DNA of 64,000 bases from Erigeron canadensis. Taxonomy: Eukaryota > Streptophyta > Magnoliopsida > Asterales > Asteraceae. Shown piece after piece: positions 34,553 to 46,488 of the stretch; the first letter of the stretch is position 1, and the number at the start of each line of letters is the position of its first letter. The notes under the pieces are model-generated. The model was not told the origin of the DNA. It saw nothing but the letters and a program-made list of their open reading frames with translations, and made no database searches. Location of the stretch: assembly GCF_010389155.1 (NCBI RefSeq), contig NC_057767.1:4323765-4387764 (forward strand). The letters run 5' to 3'. A program made the position numbers and the translations under genes.

Positions 34553-34845
34553 GTGTCGATCAGTTTATCATTATCAAAAGAAGATCCGTCATCATCTTGA
34601 GAATCATCATAATTATCTTCATCTGATTCGGTTTGTGATTCATGATCTTGTGAATTAGAATGTTGAGCTGGATCCTTAGGGGATTCTTGTTGAAGACTTG
34701 CTTCCTGATGTTGTTCAATTGAGATGGCATGTTTAAGCCCTGTAATGGTTTGATAGTACATGTCTTTTGTGTCTTGCCCACTCGTTAGACGTATTACATC
34801 CGCCTCAGCATTTTTTACATTATCTAATGTCTTTGGAATGTACAA
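34553..34845 (-). pseudogene. RIO1: RIO1 atypical kinase, last-exon fragment truncated by element C
   Basis: Minus strand, the exon begins after acceptor TTGCTTAG and reads YIPKTLDNVKNAEADVIRL, SGQDTKDMYYQTITGLKHA, then Gln/Ser-rich and acidic parts ending DDDGSSFDNDKL, where the LTR of element C begins. These are the post-kinase segments of plant RIO1, which acts in 40S subunit maturation. The basic tail seen in the other copy (13199 on) is missing here, while the first part of the exon, missing there, is present here. No RIO1 kinase domain is found nearby. Confidence 0.78.
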
Positions 34846-35251
34846 CTAAGCAAATCAAAACAAAAAAACTTTAATCAAATAACAATAAACACAGTCCCGA
34901 GATATTTTATATATATATAAACCTACAAAATTTATATATCAATATATGTGCTTAAAATGGATGCATAATACATAAGTCTATGGGTTAGGTAATGGGTCAG
35001 TCTGTGACATCTCAATTATTGGGCCAGTCAGATACAGTAGGTTTAATTTGACCCACAAGCATTTTTTGTAGTTTCACATGAGTTACGCTATATGCTATTG
35101 GTGTGAGATACAGGTCGTAAGGACGGGTCAAGCAGGAAACACTCGTCCAAACTCTTCAAGACCATCTTATAGATAATTAATGTGTTTAACAGTAATCTAA
35201 TGTTTTGAAGGCAAACAAAATAAATTTAGAAGATAAGAAGATTGTATATCT
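34846..35251. other. Sequence upstream of RIO1 fragment II, no gene seen
   Basis: AT-rich; by position it could be the preceding RIO1 intron, but no further RIO1 exon is recognisable. It is absent from copy I, which jumps from about 13432 to the equivalent of 35252. Confidence 0.5.
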
Positions 35252-35686
35252 GTACACAGCAAAACTAAAATATGGGATACCCATCAAGCCTTTTTTCTTT
35301 TAAAAACACTAGTCTATGAAAGACTCTTTCAAGATTATTAAATTATTTTGCGACAGAAATACACATAGATCAGAAAGGATGAGAGTATAAAAGGGCTTGT
35401 CATATTACTAATGTAGAAAAATGAAACTGTTCAATAAAATATCTTAGCTGGGAACACACAACCCATAAGTTAATGTAAATATGTGCCAGCATTTCTTGAA
35501 TGCAGTGGTCGTCGTCTTGTTGTAGCTGTAAATCGTTTAACTTTTACTTGAATTGTCATCAAACATGGATCCGTGTAACGAGATAAATTACAAAAAAGTT
35601 TCAATATAACATATTCCACGAAATACCAATGATGCGAAATATAAAAATATAAAAGCATACAACTGATCGATTCAATATGATCGATT

Positions 35687-36723
35687 TTAAGGACTTGATG
35701 ATCTTATTCCCTCCAAATCAAAAGCAACTTCTTTCATAGTTGGCCGTAGTTTACCATTCAAATTTAAGCATCTTTTTGCAAGCTTAGCAACTGCTATGAG
35801 CTGCTCTTTTGGACCATCAGACACTCTATCGTCAATGTTTTCCAATATAAACCCATCTTCCATTGACAAAATCAATGTTGCCAAGCTTCTCGATTCCCCT
35901 GGGCCTATCGAATATATAGGCTTCTTTCCGGTTAACAGCTCAACCAGAACAATCCCAAAGCTATAAACGTCACTTTTTTCTGTGAATTGGTTTGATTGAA
36001 AGTACTCAGGATCCAGGTACCCATAAGTCCCTTTGACTAAGGTGCTTAAGTGGGTTTGATCCCCCATGACCAACTTTGATATTCCAAAATCCGATAGTTT
36101 TGCTCTAAATTTTTCATCCAAAAGTATGTTTGAAGATTTTATGTCTCGATGATATATAGGAATGGAAGTTGCCGAATACATATAGGCAAGAGCTCCAGCA
36201 ACCTCGGTAGCAATCGTTACCCTAATACTCCACAAAGTAGGAAACTCGTAATCCTCATCGTGTATGAATTGGAAGAGATCACCATTTTAGACAAATTCAT
36301 ATACGAGAACTGGGACTTCGGTTTCTAAACAACACCCTATTAGCTTTACCACATTCCTGTGGCTAATTTGGGAAAGTAAAAATACCTCATTGATAAAAGA
36401 CTCAACTTGAGTTTCATCCACCAACACAGACTTCTTTACTGCTACTATATTTCCATTTGGTAACATCCCTTTGTATACTGTTCCTTGCCCTCCACGTCCA
36501 ACTATTCTATTACTGTTGTATTGATCGGTGGCTTTCGCTAACTCTCTTGCACTGAACATTCTTGTTTTCTCAATTGCATCTCCACCATTTGATGTTTGTT
36601 GTTGCAACAACAATCCACCGTTTCTTTTGAAGAACTTCTCTCTCTGTTTCTTGTCTTTCCTCCTTTTGACCACTTTGCTCATCCAAATTGCTAAAACTAA
36701 TATCCCAGTGCCCAAGAAAACAC
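35687..36723 (-). pseudogene. WAK II exon 3: membrane helix and kinase
   Basis: [38 protein letters not shown], then stop in place of Ser in VYEFV(S)NGDL near 36287. Reading resumes as [45 protein letters not shown] and [11 protein letters not shown], ending in [19 protein letters not shown] at 35690. Acceptor AG is GG. Confidence 0.87.
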
Positions 36724-37815
36724 CCGAACATATACGTTTTTTTAACTTGGACCAAGTTTAATTATAGCTTTTTTTTAAGGTGTGAATTAATCACTAATAT
36801 CGGAATGTCTAATATACATTGTTTTAATCGGATTGCTTTAGAGAGCCCTCGCAGATCATAGATCCCCAATTTAAACGTCTCGATGAAAAACTCCTATCAA
36901 CCAGAGATCTAAAGGGGAAAACTTACTAAGGCCCACCACAGGTGGAAATTAGATACTTATGGTCATCCCTAAATATGCCCTAAGTAAAACTCGAACCTAA
37001 GAACTCCTATGAAAAAACATATCTTTTTGTCATTAGACCACTTGATGGTGATGGTTTAACTTCGACTATTAACAGGCCACGGTGACTATTACAAGTAATA
37101 AATTGAGAAAGCCCATACTTGTGAAGAATTTATTAAATAAATAAAAGTCATAAACTGTGATGTGGCATGACATATCAACATTATACTAAGATTTAAATCT
37201 TGAGCATTGGATTTAATCTAGTGATACAAGTTGATCCAACTGTACATATAAAGTTTGATCAACGAGGATCTCAATCCGATAATTAAACCCATTGAACTAA
37301 TATTTTTAAGTCTAGCTGGATTTTGTAAGTCGTTTAATTCAAGGGAAAAAAATAAACTGATAAATTTTTTTTAGAAAAAAAAACTGATCTTTTCCAATCA
37401 CACTTTTCATTTTAATTTTAGAAAATAAGTGTTAATTCTCATTCAACTTTTGCATAAAAAAATGTGTGGAAATTAACATTCTCGTTGGAATTCTTTATTT
37501 TACTGCTTTTATGTTGAGTGCGTTTCCTTTTTAAAACAAATATGCAATAACGAATATTTATTTGCATAAACAGGCAATATTAACCGGATTGAGAGCCTAT
37601 AAAGTTGATCCAATTTTGTAGGTAAATTTTGGGTCAACTTAAATTATTTGGATTAAATTCAATGGTCAAGATTAATCTTGACTATTGAGTTTAATCCAAG
37701 TTTTTCTTGACCATTAAATTTAATCCAAATGGTTAAAGTTGATCCAATCCTTGACACTTCTGATTATTGTATTATACGCTAGATTAGCCGCTTCATACTT
37801 TTATGAGAGAATTAC

Positions 37816-37998
37816 CTAGAGCTAATATGGTCCAAAAAATCTTGGAGAATTTATCTTGACGATCAACAACTTGACAACCATTTTGTGTTGTTGCATCCCC
37901 AACGGATCCCGGTGGACATGTACAAATGTAACTCCCTAGAGTATCATAGCAGACACCATAACAAGGGTATGTTCCTGGATCCTCACACTCGTTGATGT
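37816..37998 (-). pseudogene. WAK II exon 2: calcium-binding EGF
   Basis: 183 bp between acceptor TTTTCAG and donor GTAATT; identical protein to copy I (DINECEDPGTYPCYGVCYDT). Intact in itself. Confidence 0.85.
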
Positions 37999-38512
37999 CT
38001 GAAAATAAATGGAACTTGTCATGCATAACACAACCAAATTAATTTACTTAATTTAGAATCAAGAACTTTATCTACATATACAAGAGACTATCCTTTAGCC
38101 TTTATGTGATCATTCTCTAGCTTCATCGCGTAGAACTTTTTATTACTATGTTACATCTCTATAATACGCCTTCTTCCAATATAGAGATGACAACTAAGCA
38201 TGCATCCATATAAACATCTACATGGACTTTATTACATAACAAAATTAATTACCAAGTATCCACATAATTAACAGCATAAACATTATTAAATACTACTAAT
38301 CTGTACTTCTATATAAAATTTATCGCCCCATACGTTGAAAGTTAAAAACAATGAGACATGTGAATTGATCAAAGTACTCTATTAATTAGTCCATTATACT
38401 ATAAATCTCTACTATCATCTTTAAATCAAACACATTTACATCAATTATTTACGTCATTTGATGACGCCACCACCATCACCATTTGTTCCCGTCATCAAAC
38501 AGTCGCTACATT

Positions 38513-39026
38513 CACTACAACAAATATGTTATATTTTAACACTCATTTTTTCTCACTTTTTAAAAATGTTTAAAAAATTGTAAATTTGTTCACACTTATA
38601 AATGTGTGAAAAAGACTCACATTTAAAAGTGTGAATAAAGTTAAAGGATCAAAAAATGTTCACAATTATATATGTAGAAACAAAAAGTTCACATTTTCAA
38701 ATGTGTAAAAATGTATAATTGTTAACACTTAAAAGTGTGGAAGTAATTTGTGACACCAAATTTCCTCACACAAGAGGAAGTGCGAGGATTTTAGTGTGAC
38801 AAATTAGCTCTCACACTTTTAAGTGTGAAAATGTTTGACATTTTTTCACACTTTTAAGTGTGAACATTTTGCTTATACATTTATACTTGTGAAAAAAGTA
38901 TGTCTTTATTAATTTTTTCACATTTCTAAGTGTGAATTTTTTTTAAACAATTTAAAATGTGAACAAATTAACATATTTTTTCACATTTTTTAGAAATGCG
39001 AGGAAATTAACATTTTTGTTGTAGTG
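38513..39026. mobile_element. CACTA element, WAK II copy of the shared insertion
   Basis: Same element, ends and ATT duplication (38510-38512, 39027-39029) as 16728-17256; about 15 bp shorter, mainly through loss near the right end. Confidence 0.87.
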
Positions 39027-39886
39027 ATTGTGCTTGAACCGTGCTAATGATTATAAAAAGTGTATATGCATAATTAAAATTCAAATTTTGAAATCTTGAA
39101 TTCTCAAACACGTATCTTTATGTACCAATTTCGATTTCAGAAGAAACTAATTTTTCAAGAAATTTATGCTTCTGACCAACTAGGCTAGATATGATTAGCT
39201 ATTATGATTATTTAATTTTGTGTTGTGTTATTTGACAATTAATGTTGAATCGGTTCACTTTTCAAATTACTTACTCAACGAAATAATATATAGTTTTGCT
39301 CATTTTCTAAATTGATTTCCTTGTTAATATCAAACAAGGGTATTCATTCAATTTATCTATCAATTCATTTCATTTTTGTATATCATTTCTTTGATTCATT
39401 TCATTTCTTTCAATTTTTCCATTTCATACGTGCCTTTAGTTTTATTCTTACAATTTTTTCATTTCATACGTGCTTTAAGTTTTATTCTTACTTCTTTCTA
39501 TTATGATGTGTTCGTTTTTGTGTTATGTTGTCCACTTCTTACAAAGCTTTATCAACATCACACACATGCACACACACATAGACATATATATAGAAAATAT
39601 AACATGTGGTTGTTTGATATCTAAGCTTGGAGATAGAATCTTTCACATATGAATATTTATTGTATAATGTATATATAATTGGTCCTCATGTTTTTTATCT
39701 ATTATAATATTAATATGTGAGAAATTGCATATCTAAACTTAGGTATCTAACAACCACATAATCTCTATTATCATATACAAAGGGTAGTTAATTAACCTTG
39801 ATGCTATTCTAGCACCTGGTAATATATATACCAATATGATACATTTGACTAGAGGTTACCAACAATCTACCTTTTATATATATAAT

Positions 39887-40385
39887 CATAGTTGTTAGAC
39901 TCTTACGAGTCACGAGTCGACTCTTACGAGTCGAGTCGATTTAGACCAAAAACAATGCAACTCGTTGTGTGACTTTTTTTTCTCTTGACTCTTACGAGTC
40001 GCGGTGTGAATTTGAAACAAGTCACTGCGAGTCGATCGCAAACTTATGATTGTTGTAATTCGATAATATGGTTATGTATCGTATATCATATTCATGGTTA
40101 CATTATTTTGTATTCTATATATGTATTTTTTTTTTATTCTTTTAGTACGAATTTAGAGATAAACGGTAAGTTTATGACTTAAAAGTATGGAATATGTGAT
40201 ATTTTAAAAATGTATTATGATAATCAACTTATATTTTGTTTATAAATACCTCACATATATATAATTATATGATATTATATAGAATATACAAATGTGCAGA
40301 CTCTTACCAGTCGAGTCACATTTCGAGTCACGAGTCAAAAATCATGTTTTCGAATCGAGTCAAAAGTTACGAGTCGACAACTATG
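39887..40385. mobile_element. hAT-like GAGTC-rich MITE, WAK II copy
   Basis: Same ends and position as 18107-18603, inherited through the segmental duplication. Confidence 0.65.
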
Positions 40386-41183
40386 TATATTATATAGTAT
40401 AAGTAAAGTTATGTACGAGTATAAAATAACAAGAATAACAAAAACATGGAAAAAATAATCTACTATTTGTAGTTAAATTTTTTTTTTTAAGTAATTCATG
40501 AATTGAACAATAAATTATTGGTAGTTAATTTTTTTTACGAAATTATACATATATGTAAAATCACTATATATTTTTTAATTCAATGTTATTAAAAGTTAAA
40601 TTCACATATATTACATTTTTCCCCCAAAGAAAACTATCAAGTTTTTTCCAGTGGGAACACGTTATCATATAATGGTCGGTGAAGCTATAACATACTTTAG
40701 ATTATGAGATATAGATAATGAGTTGTTATAAATGATTTAAAAGAAAAGCCTTGGAAATACGTCACTCTAGAGAATCAAATATGTACACTAAGGTAAAATC
40801 GGAGATGATTTAATGGATTGCGTTTTCTTAAAATTTTCTAAGTTAATTGTATCCTCTCATCTCATGCTTAAAGACACTAAGTAGGCCAAACATGCTAAAA
40901 ATATAAATAAAAGAACCGAATAAATATTAATAAGGTCTAAACTTTTACCCTTTGTGATTTTATATTTTTATACACACTTTAACATGTGCACACGTTTAAG
41001 GTCTAAATTCCCATGATTTTTGTTTTGTCCCAATTTATTATGACTCTGACATTAAGTTCATTAAATAAATTGGTAAAATGTAAAAACAAGATAATAATTA
41101 AAATATTTAAATGGAGAATTGATGCATAATATATTAGTATAAAATAAAATGTATTTCCCCACTGATTTGACCAGGAAACTTAC

Positions 41184-42049
41184 TTTGGCAGCCTTGATCA
41201 AGATACGGGTTACCCGCATACACTTTGTCCCAATTTATAGCACTGACTATTCTGTTTGCATTCCGTAGCCTGAGTGCAATTATGGTCTCGTCTGATAACC
41301 CAATCGATCACAACTTGAACATTCGCCTCAACCCTCTTCTCTAAGCCTGAGGAAGCAGATAAATCACTGGCACCAAGAAACTTAAAAGTGCCTACGTCAC
41401 CAAGGAACGCATAGCCACAGTCATTGATGGACCAAATATCCGTGTGATTCCTAAATGAGTTGAGTGTAACATTGTAATATTTGAGACCTTTTGGTATAGG
41501 TGACTGACAACAGCCTTCCCCTGAGCAACGCCCATCTGGTACATCCACTGGTCCACTGCAAGTTGCAGAACATCCGCTGAAATAGTGGTCGCCTACCCAT
41601 TCGATAAGAGCAAGATCATCACACCCAATGACTGTGAACATATTCTTCTCCGAGAAAGTGAATCCCTCGTACGCCAAGTTAGTCCAATAATTATAGTCCT
41701 GGGTTACAGTTCCATTACTTGCGTAGCATTTATAGCCCGCTCCAGTATTAATGCGCAACTCTGAATCTGAAATGTTGTAGATTTCAATGTTGCTTGATGT
41801 GAGGTACAACTTAGGGGGCTTTACGGACGTGTCACAAGTAACGTAGAATGTGTCGTCTAGAGAACAACCCGTGTCATTGCCAATACGAAAAGGGTAAGGA
41901 ACTGTAACATCCCCGCAGGTGGATGAACAGTTGGGCTTTGATATGTATTGGCCCATATTACTTGAGTTGGAACTTCGAAGAGTTCCTAAAGATATTGTTG
42001 TAAAAGGTAATGTAGTAAAGAGACACATGACAATTAAGTGAAGAAGCAT
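41184..42049 (-). pseudogene. WAK II exon 1: signal peptide and GUB_WAK domain
   Basis: Starts MLLHLIVMCLFTTLPFTTIS (signal peptide), then CSSTCGDVTVPYPFRIG, and runs open through GEGCCQSPIPKGLKYYNVTL and WSINDCGYAFLGDV to ATECKQNSQCYKLGQSVCG-stop at 41210. The end differs from copies I and III, where CYDV.GGGYRCKCNNGYEG follows. Confidence 0.87.
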
Positions 42050-42900
42050 GTTTCTCCCTTCTATCTAGCTTGTTTATGAGGGTTTTTTTTATTTTTTATT
42101 TTGTATGTGTGTGTGTTTCTTTATTAACAGTTCTCAAAGCAAGCAATTTATAGAATGGCTGGAGACTAGTAGTATACCCACCACAATCAGAGTGATGTAA
42201 ACGAATGAGGTCTTTTCTATTCGGTTTATGCTAATAGAATAACAAAAGGCTAATCACTAGGCCACGTTACGTTTAAATTTTCTGATTTTATTGTTTGACT
42301 GATGATTTTATATCTTTCTAATTCATCATCTTAAAAATCCTCTTAATAGCAAAACGTTGACAATTGGAAAGATAGATTAATAAAGAGATTTAATGGAATT
42401 CATATTACATATTCATTTGGTTTTAATCTAAGCTAATATATTAAAAGGATAAACTATCTTCCTTTATTGTTATTCAGATCTATTATTTTTAAAAAAACTT
42501 TGATAGGTACTAGTACTGCTATTGCTGTTTTGCATTGAGTGGACATCAACTTGTGTTATGGTTCAATGACTTTGGGTTTGACCGTTTAATCGTTTGAAAT
42601 CTTAAAAAAAAAAAAACACTTTTGTTTATCCTGTCATCTATTAGATTTTATATTAAAGATTTTGCATTGTTAATTCCGCTCAATTGGTTTTTGCCTTAAT
42701 ATCAAGTGTGTTAGATTTTTATGGACCAGAGTTCGACTCTCCGTTTGAGCTAAGGATCCTCTCAAATTAAAAAACAACTTTAACAGGTCATGTTGTTATT
42801 ATGGCCGGCCAGTACATAAATCCGATGTTCTTATTATCGATCTATTTTATTACTGTAGTTTTTATTATCTAAAAATTTCAAGTTGGCCTATCAAGTTGAT
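42050..42900 (-). promoter_or_regulatory. WAK II upstream region
   Basis: CTATCTAGCTTGTTTATGAG, a T-rich run and AACAGTTCTCAAAGCAA follow the ATG as in the other copies. The block 42480-42610 (TTTGATAGGTACTA, TGTGTTATGGTTCAATGACT) and 42660-42850 (TTTTGCATTGTTA, TCATGTTGTTATTAT) match the region upstream of copy III (58470-59060). No specific binding site is identified. Confidence 0.5.
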
Positions 42901-43227
42901 TTAATTTACGTTGGAGAGGTTTAGACATCCCCAATATTTTATGTCTGTTTGTTCACTTCATGGAGCTGCTCATATCTTTGGATACTGCCCATTTGCGTTG
43001 AAACTTAATACTCTTGTGGCAAAATGATTTAACATGGACATTCCAAATGACCAGCCTTTAGTTATTTTAGAGCGGATAAGAGATTAAGAGATAGTTTGTA
43101 ATCTTGTATCCCAAAAAGTTCAAGAACGTGTGTTAAAGGCAAACTTGCTTTGTTTGATAGTGGTCATTATGGAAGCATAGAAACCAAATTCTCCACACGT
43201 TACTGTAGAAGTAGTCTTCTTATCTTC
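42901..43227. other. Intergenic DNA, nothing recognised
   Basis: No gene or bounded repeat seen; short open frames only. Confidence 0.5.
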
Positions 43228-43353
43228 TATTTTATTGTGCCATTGTCTTTTCTTTGGATGTTTATTTGTAGCAAAAGATATATTAGCCGTTATTTTATTG
43301 TGCCATTGTCTTTTCTTTGGGTGTTTATTTGTAGCAAAAGATATATTAGCCGT
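43228..43353. repeat. 63-bp tandem duplication
   Basis: TATTTTATTGTGCCATTGTC starts at 43228 and again at 43291; both units run through AGCAAAAGATATATTAGCCG with one visible difference (TTTGGATG versus TTTGGGTG). Confidence 0.88.
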
Positions 43354-43383
43354 TAGAAAAGATGGTTTAAAATTAAGAGAAAA

Positions 43384-43608
43384 TTTCATTACATCACCAT
43401 GTGGTTTGCTGTATTATCAATTTACGTCTCTGTCATTTTTTTATTATTACTTCACCCGGTGGTGACTTTTTGTATCATTGGAAACCCCTGTCTTTAACGA
43501 CCGTTTGTTGTCCTCCGTTAAACCTCTCATGTGCAATGCACATAAGGGTAATTTTGTCTTTTTACCATCATCTTTATCTTCATATTCAAATCATCAACAC
43601 CACCACCA
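43384..43608. repeat. Solitary MULE-type TIR-like sequence
   Basis: The stretch CGACCGTTTGTTGTCCTCCG, TTAAACCTCTCATGTGCAATG resembles the inner part of the TIR of the MULE at 9195 (ACGGTCGTCTATTTCGCCG, GTGCCATGCATGTGAGG). No opposite end was found, so this is a fragment at best. Confidence 0.35.
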
Positions 43609-43610
43609 GG

Positions 43611-43945
43611 TAAAATAGACCTTACGATGAATTGAAACTGTTTACGCTAAAATGGGCGCCAAAATGATTGTTTCTGGGAAGCCGTAAGTTACGGTGGCTC
43701 TGCCGTATCTTACGCCTGGAACTTTGAACTTCCGTAACCTACTCTGGAATGGCCGTACATTACGGTGCTTCCTTTTCTTATTTTTTTTTCCAGAAATTCC
43801 ATTTTAAAGCCCACTCAACTTGGATCATTTTGGGCTGCATCCGGATGTTTCTTGGACTTCCTTATGAGGCTATTCTGGTCGTGGGAGTCACTCAAAGCCT
43901 TTGGGCATTCATGAAACATGGTTTGGGTATTAACTTGAATTATAA

Positions 43946-44019
<74 letters not shown>

Positions 44020-45300
44020 TTGAGTATAATAATGGTCATTGGACTTGGACGGCTCATAAACGACCTTTATCGGGTTAGAACTTATACTTGACCTCTCTTG
44101 TGACCATGTCGGGTCTCGGTGGTCGGGTGAAGCCATTAATTAAATTACAAATCTAACTAGAGGATGACGAAATAAATGACGTATATGATTATGTCGACTG
44201 TGGCGTAGCTTACGCTTATCTCTAAAGCTAAAATAGACATTACGCTGAATTGAAACTGTTTACGCTAAAATGGGCGCCAAAATGATTGTTTCTGGGAAGC
44301 CGTAAGTTACGGTGGCTCTGCCGTATCTTACGCCTGGAACTTTGAACTTCCGTAACCTACGCCGGAATGGCCGTACATTACGGTGCTTCCTTTTCTTATT
44401 TTTTTTTTCCAGAAATTCCATTTTAAAGCCCACTCAACTTGGATCATTTTGGGCTGCATCTGGATGTTTCTTGGACTCCTTATGAGGCTATTCTGGTTGT
44501 GGGAGTCACTCAAAGCCTTTGGGCATTCATGAAACATGGTTTGGGTATTAACTTGAATTATAAATACATATATCTATATATATATATATACTTGAGTATA
44601 ATAATGGTCATTGGACTTGGACGGCTCATAAACGACCTTTATCGGGTTAGAACTTATACTTGACCTCTCTTGTGACCATGTCGGGTCTTGGTGGTCAGGT
44701 GAAGCCATTACTTAAATTACAAATCTAACTAGAGGATGACGAAATAAATGACGGATATGATTACGTCGACTGTGGCGTAGCTTACGCTTATCTCTAAAGC
44801 TAAAATAGACCTTACGCTGAAATGAAACTATTTACGCTAAAATGGGCGCCAAAATGATTGTTTCTGGGAAGCCGTAAGTTACGGTGGCTCTGCCGTATCT
44901 TACGCCTGGAATGGCCGTACATTACGGTGCTTCCTTTTCTTATTTTTTTTCTAGAAATTCCATTTTAAAGCCCACTCAACTTGGATCATTTTGGGCTGCA
45001 TTTGGATGTTTCTTGGACTTCCTTATGAGGCTATTCTGGTCGTGGGAGTCACTCAAAGCCTTTGGACATTCATGAAACATGGTTTGGGTATTAACTTAAG
45101 TTATAAATACATACATATATATATATACTTGAATATAATAATGGTCATTGGACTTGAGACGACTCATAAACGACCTTTATCAGGTTAGAACTTATACTTG
45201 ACCTCTCTTGTGACCATGTCGGGTCTCGGTGGTCTAGTGAAGCCATTAATTAAATTACAAATGTAACTAGAGGATGACGAAATGAATGACGTATATGTTA
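43611..45300. repeat. Tandem array of three units of about 500-620 bp
   Basis: TAAAATAGAC..TACG restarts at 43611, 44229 and 44801. Each unit contains the conserved block TTACGCTAAAATGGGCGCC and AGCCGTAAGTTACGGTGGC, a T-rich run, GGGCATTCATGAAACATGG, a (TA)n tract of variable length, and CGACCTTTATC(G/A)GGTTAGAAC. The length difference between units 1 and 2 comes mainly from the (TA)n tract; unit 3 also lacks part of the TTTGAACTTCCGTAACC block. It adjoins gypsy-like LTR sequence and may be an internal LTR repeat. Confidence 0.85.
43950..44018. repeat. (TA)n microsatellite, about 34 repeats
   Basis: Uninterrupted TA run inside tandem unit 1; the same position in units 2 and 3 has only a few TAs. 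Open frames rich in Ile-Tyr here come from the repeat. Confidence 0.95.
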
Positions 45301-46488
45301 AGCATTAATGTGTACAAATATTATCAATATATAGGTGGTGGACGTGAAGTGAACGTAGAACGACATTGACTCGACTTTGAATCATACTTAACTACTTTGC
45401 CAATCAAGGTGAGTTCCGTAGCTCCCTACTCAATTGAGATTCGGGCTGAAAAGTGTACACTTATGTGTTTGATTGTTTGAATGCTTGATTGTTTGATTGT
45501 GATATTGAATGTTCGGTTTGAGCTTGGTTTACGCATGTGGATGTGATTGGATGATTATTTAGGATAGTTGTACATACATAAAGGTCGGTTATGCCTTCAA
45601 AGGGTTTGAAATGTGGTGGGGAGGCTGCGGGTGACCCTATATATAAGCATCGAGAACCGATTGAAAGTAGAATCCTCCTAAGTGTATGTACATATCGGTT
45701 TGGGTTGTTTTAATGATTATGGACTCGTGGTTGAGACACACACGCATATATAGTGATATGATTGTTGATGAGTCAAATGAGTACATCTGAGTGTATAGAC
45801 GTATGCACTTGTGTTGATTGATAAACGTACATGACTCCGGGTATATAGACGTATATACGCTGATGATTTTGAGATGCCACATTGTTCATTGTGATGACAT
45901 GTGAGTATCGTTGCATTGATGACTTGATGGTCACACGTATGCTACGCTTTATGACATTAACTTGCATACGACACATATCTTGATGTTGATATCATTTGTG
46001 TTATTCATTACACGTTCTCACTTTTATTGTGCAATCTTATGATATTGATTGTATGACACGCAAAGGCTACTTGTAAGTGTTGATTTGCCTTCACTTATAC
46101 ATTTTGTGCTTATTGACAATTCTTCCTTGTGAACCATCACTACGAACTCACCAACCTCGTGTTGACTTGTTTAGTACACTTTTCAGGTAATCAGGTGAAC
46201 AAGGATGTGATGCATGATTTCTACTTGCTTTTGACCCGGGCTTGGTCTTTTGTGGATCAAGGATTCATTTGCTCATCTTGCATTATGCTTAGGATCGATA
46301 GCCATCGTGAGACTGATATTTTTCGTATACTCTGATGGTCACTTGCTCCTTATGTATTTTGCATGAATACTTGACATACTAGGTCGGATTCACCTAATTC
46401 ACTTATTTTCACTTAGTTATCTACATTAATTCCACCTCGTGTTATATAATTTTCGTAATATTTCGAGCCCTCGCTCGGGGTGTTACAT
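45301..46488. repeat. Gypsy-like LTR end (solo or truncated)
   Basis: The right edge reads CCCTCGCTCGGGGTGTTACA; its reverse complement TGTAACACCCCGAGCGAG is a common start of Ty3/gypsy chromovirus (Tekay/Del type) LTRs. The interior has CGAACTCACCAACCTCGTG and a TACACTTTTCAGGTAATCAG block typical of such LTRs. The left edge is not resolved; the tandem array before it may belong to it. No gypsy gag or pol is present. Confidence 0.5.

Larger units (their letters stand above)
35687..42049 (-). pseudogene. WAK-like receptor kinase, copy II (disabled)
   Basis: Same three-exon layout as copy I: 41184-42049, 37816-37998 and 35687-36723. Predicted to have been a plasma-membrane pectin-binding receptor kinase. 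Lesions differ from those of copy I: exon 1 loses its first EGF module and frame near 41212-41245, where foreign filler DNA replaces CYDVEGGGYRCKC; the exon 3 acceptor reads TTCGG in place of TTCAG; and a serine codon TCA is TAA near 36287 in the kinase N-lobe. The rest of the kinase is open. A cryptic acceptor could be used, but the frame loss and nonsense change still prevent a full receptor. Confidence 0.88.

Noticed and set aside
43815..44136. Open frames encoding long Ile-Tyr runs
   Set aside because: Pure translation of the (TA)n microsatellite in several frames; no gene.
43611..45300. CRISPR-like or satellite centromere array
   Set aside because: Only three long units, no short spacer pattern, and the sequence adjoins an LTR; plant nuclear context excludes CRISPR.
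45301..46488. Protein-coding gene around 46129-46335
   Set aside because: A single short open frame inside LTR-like sequence with no domain.
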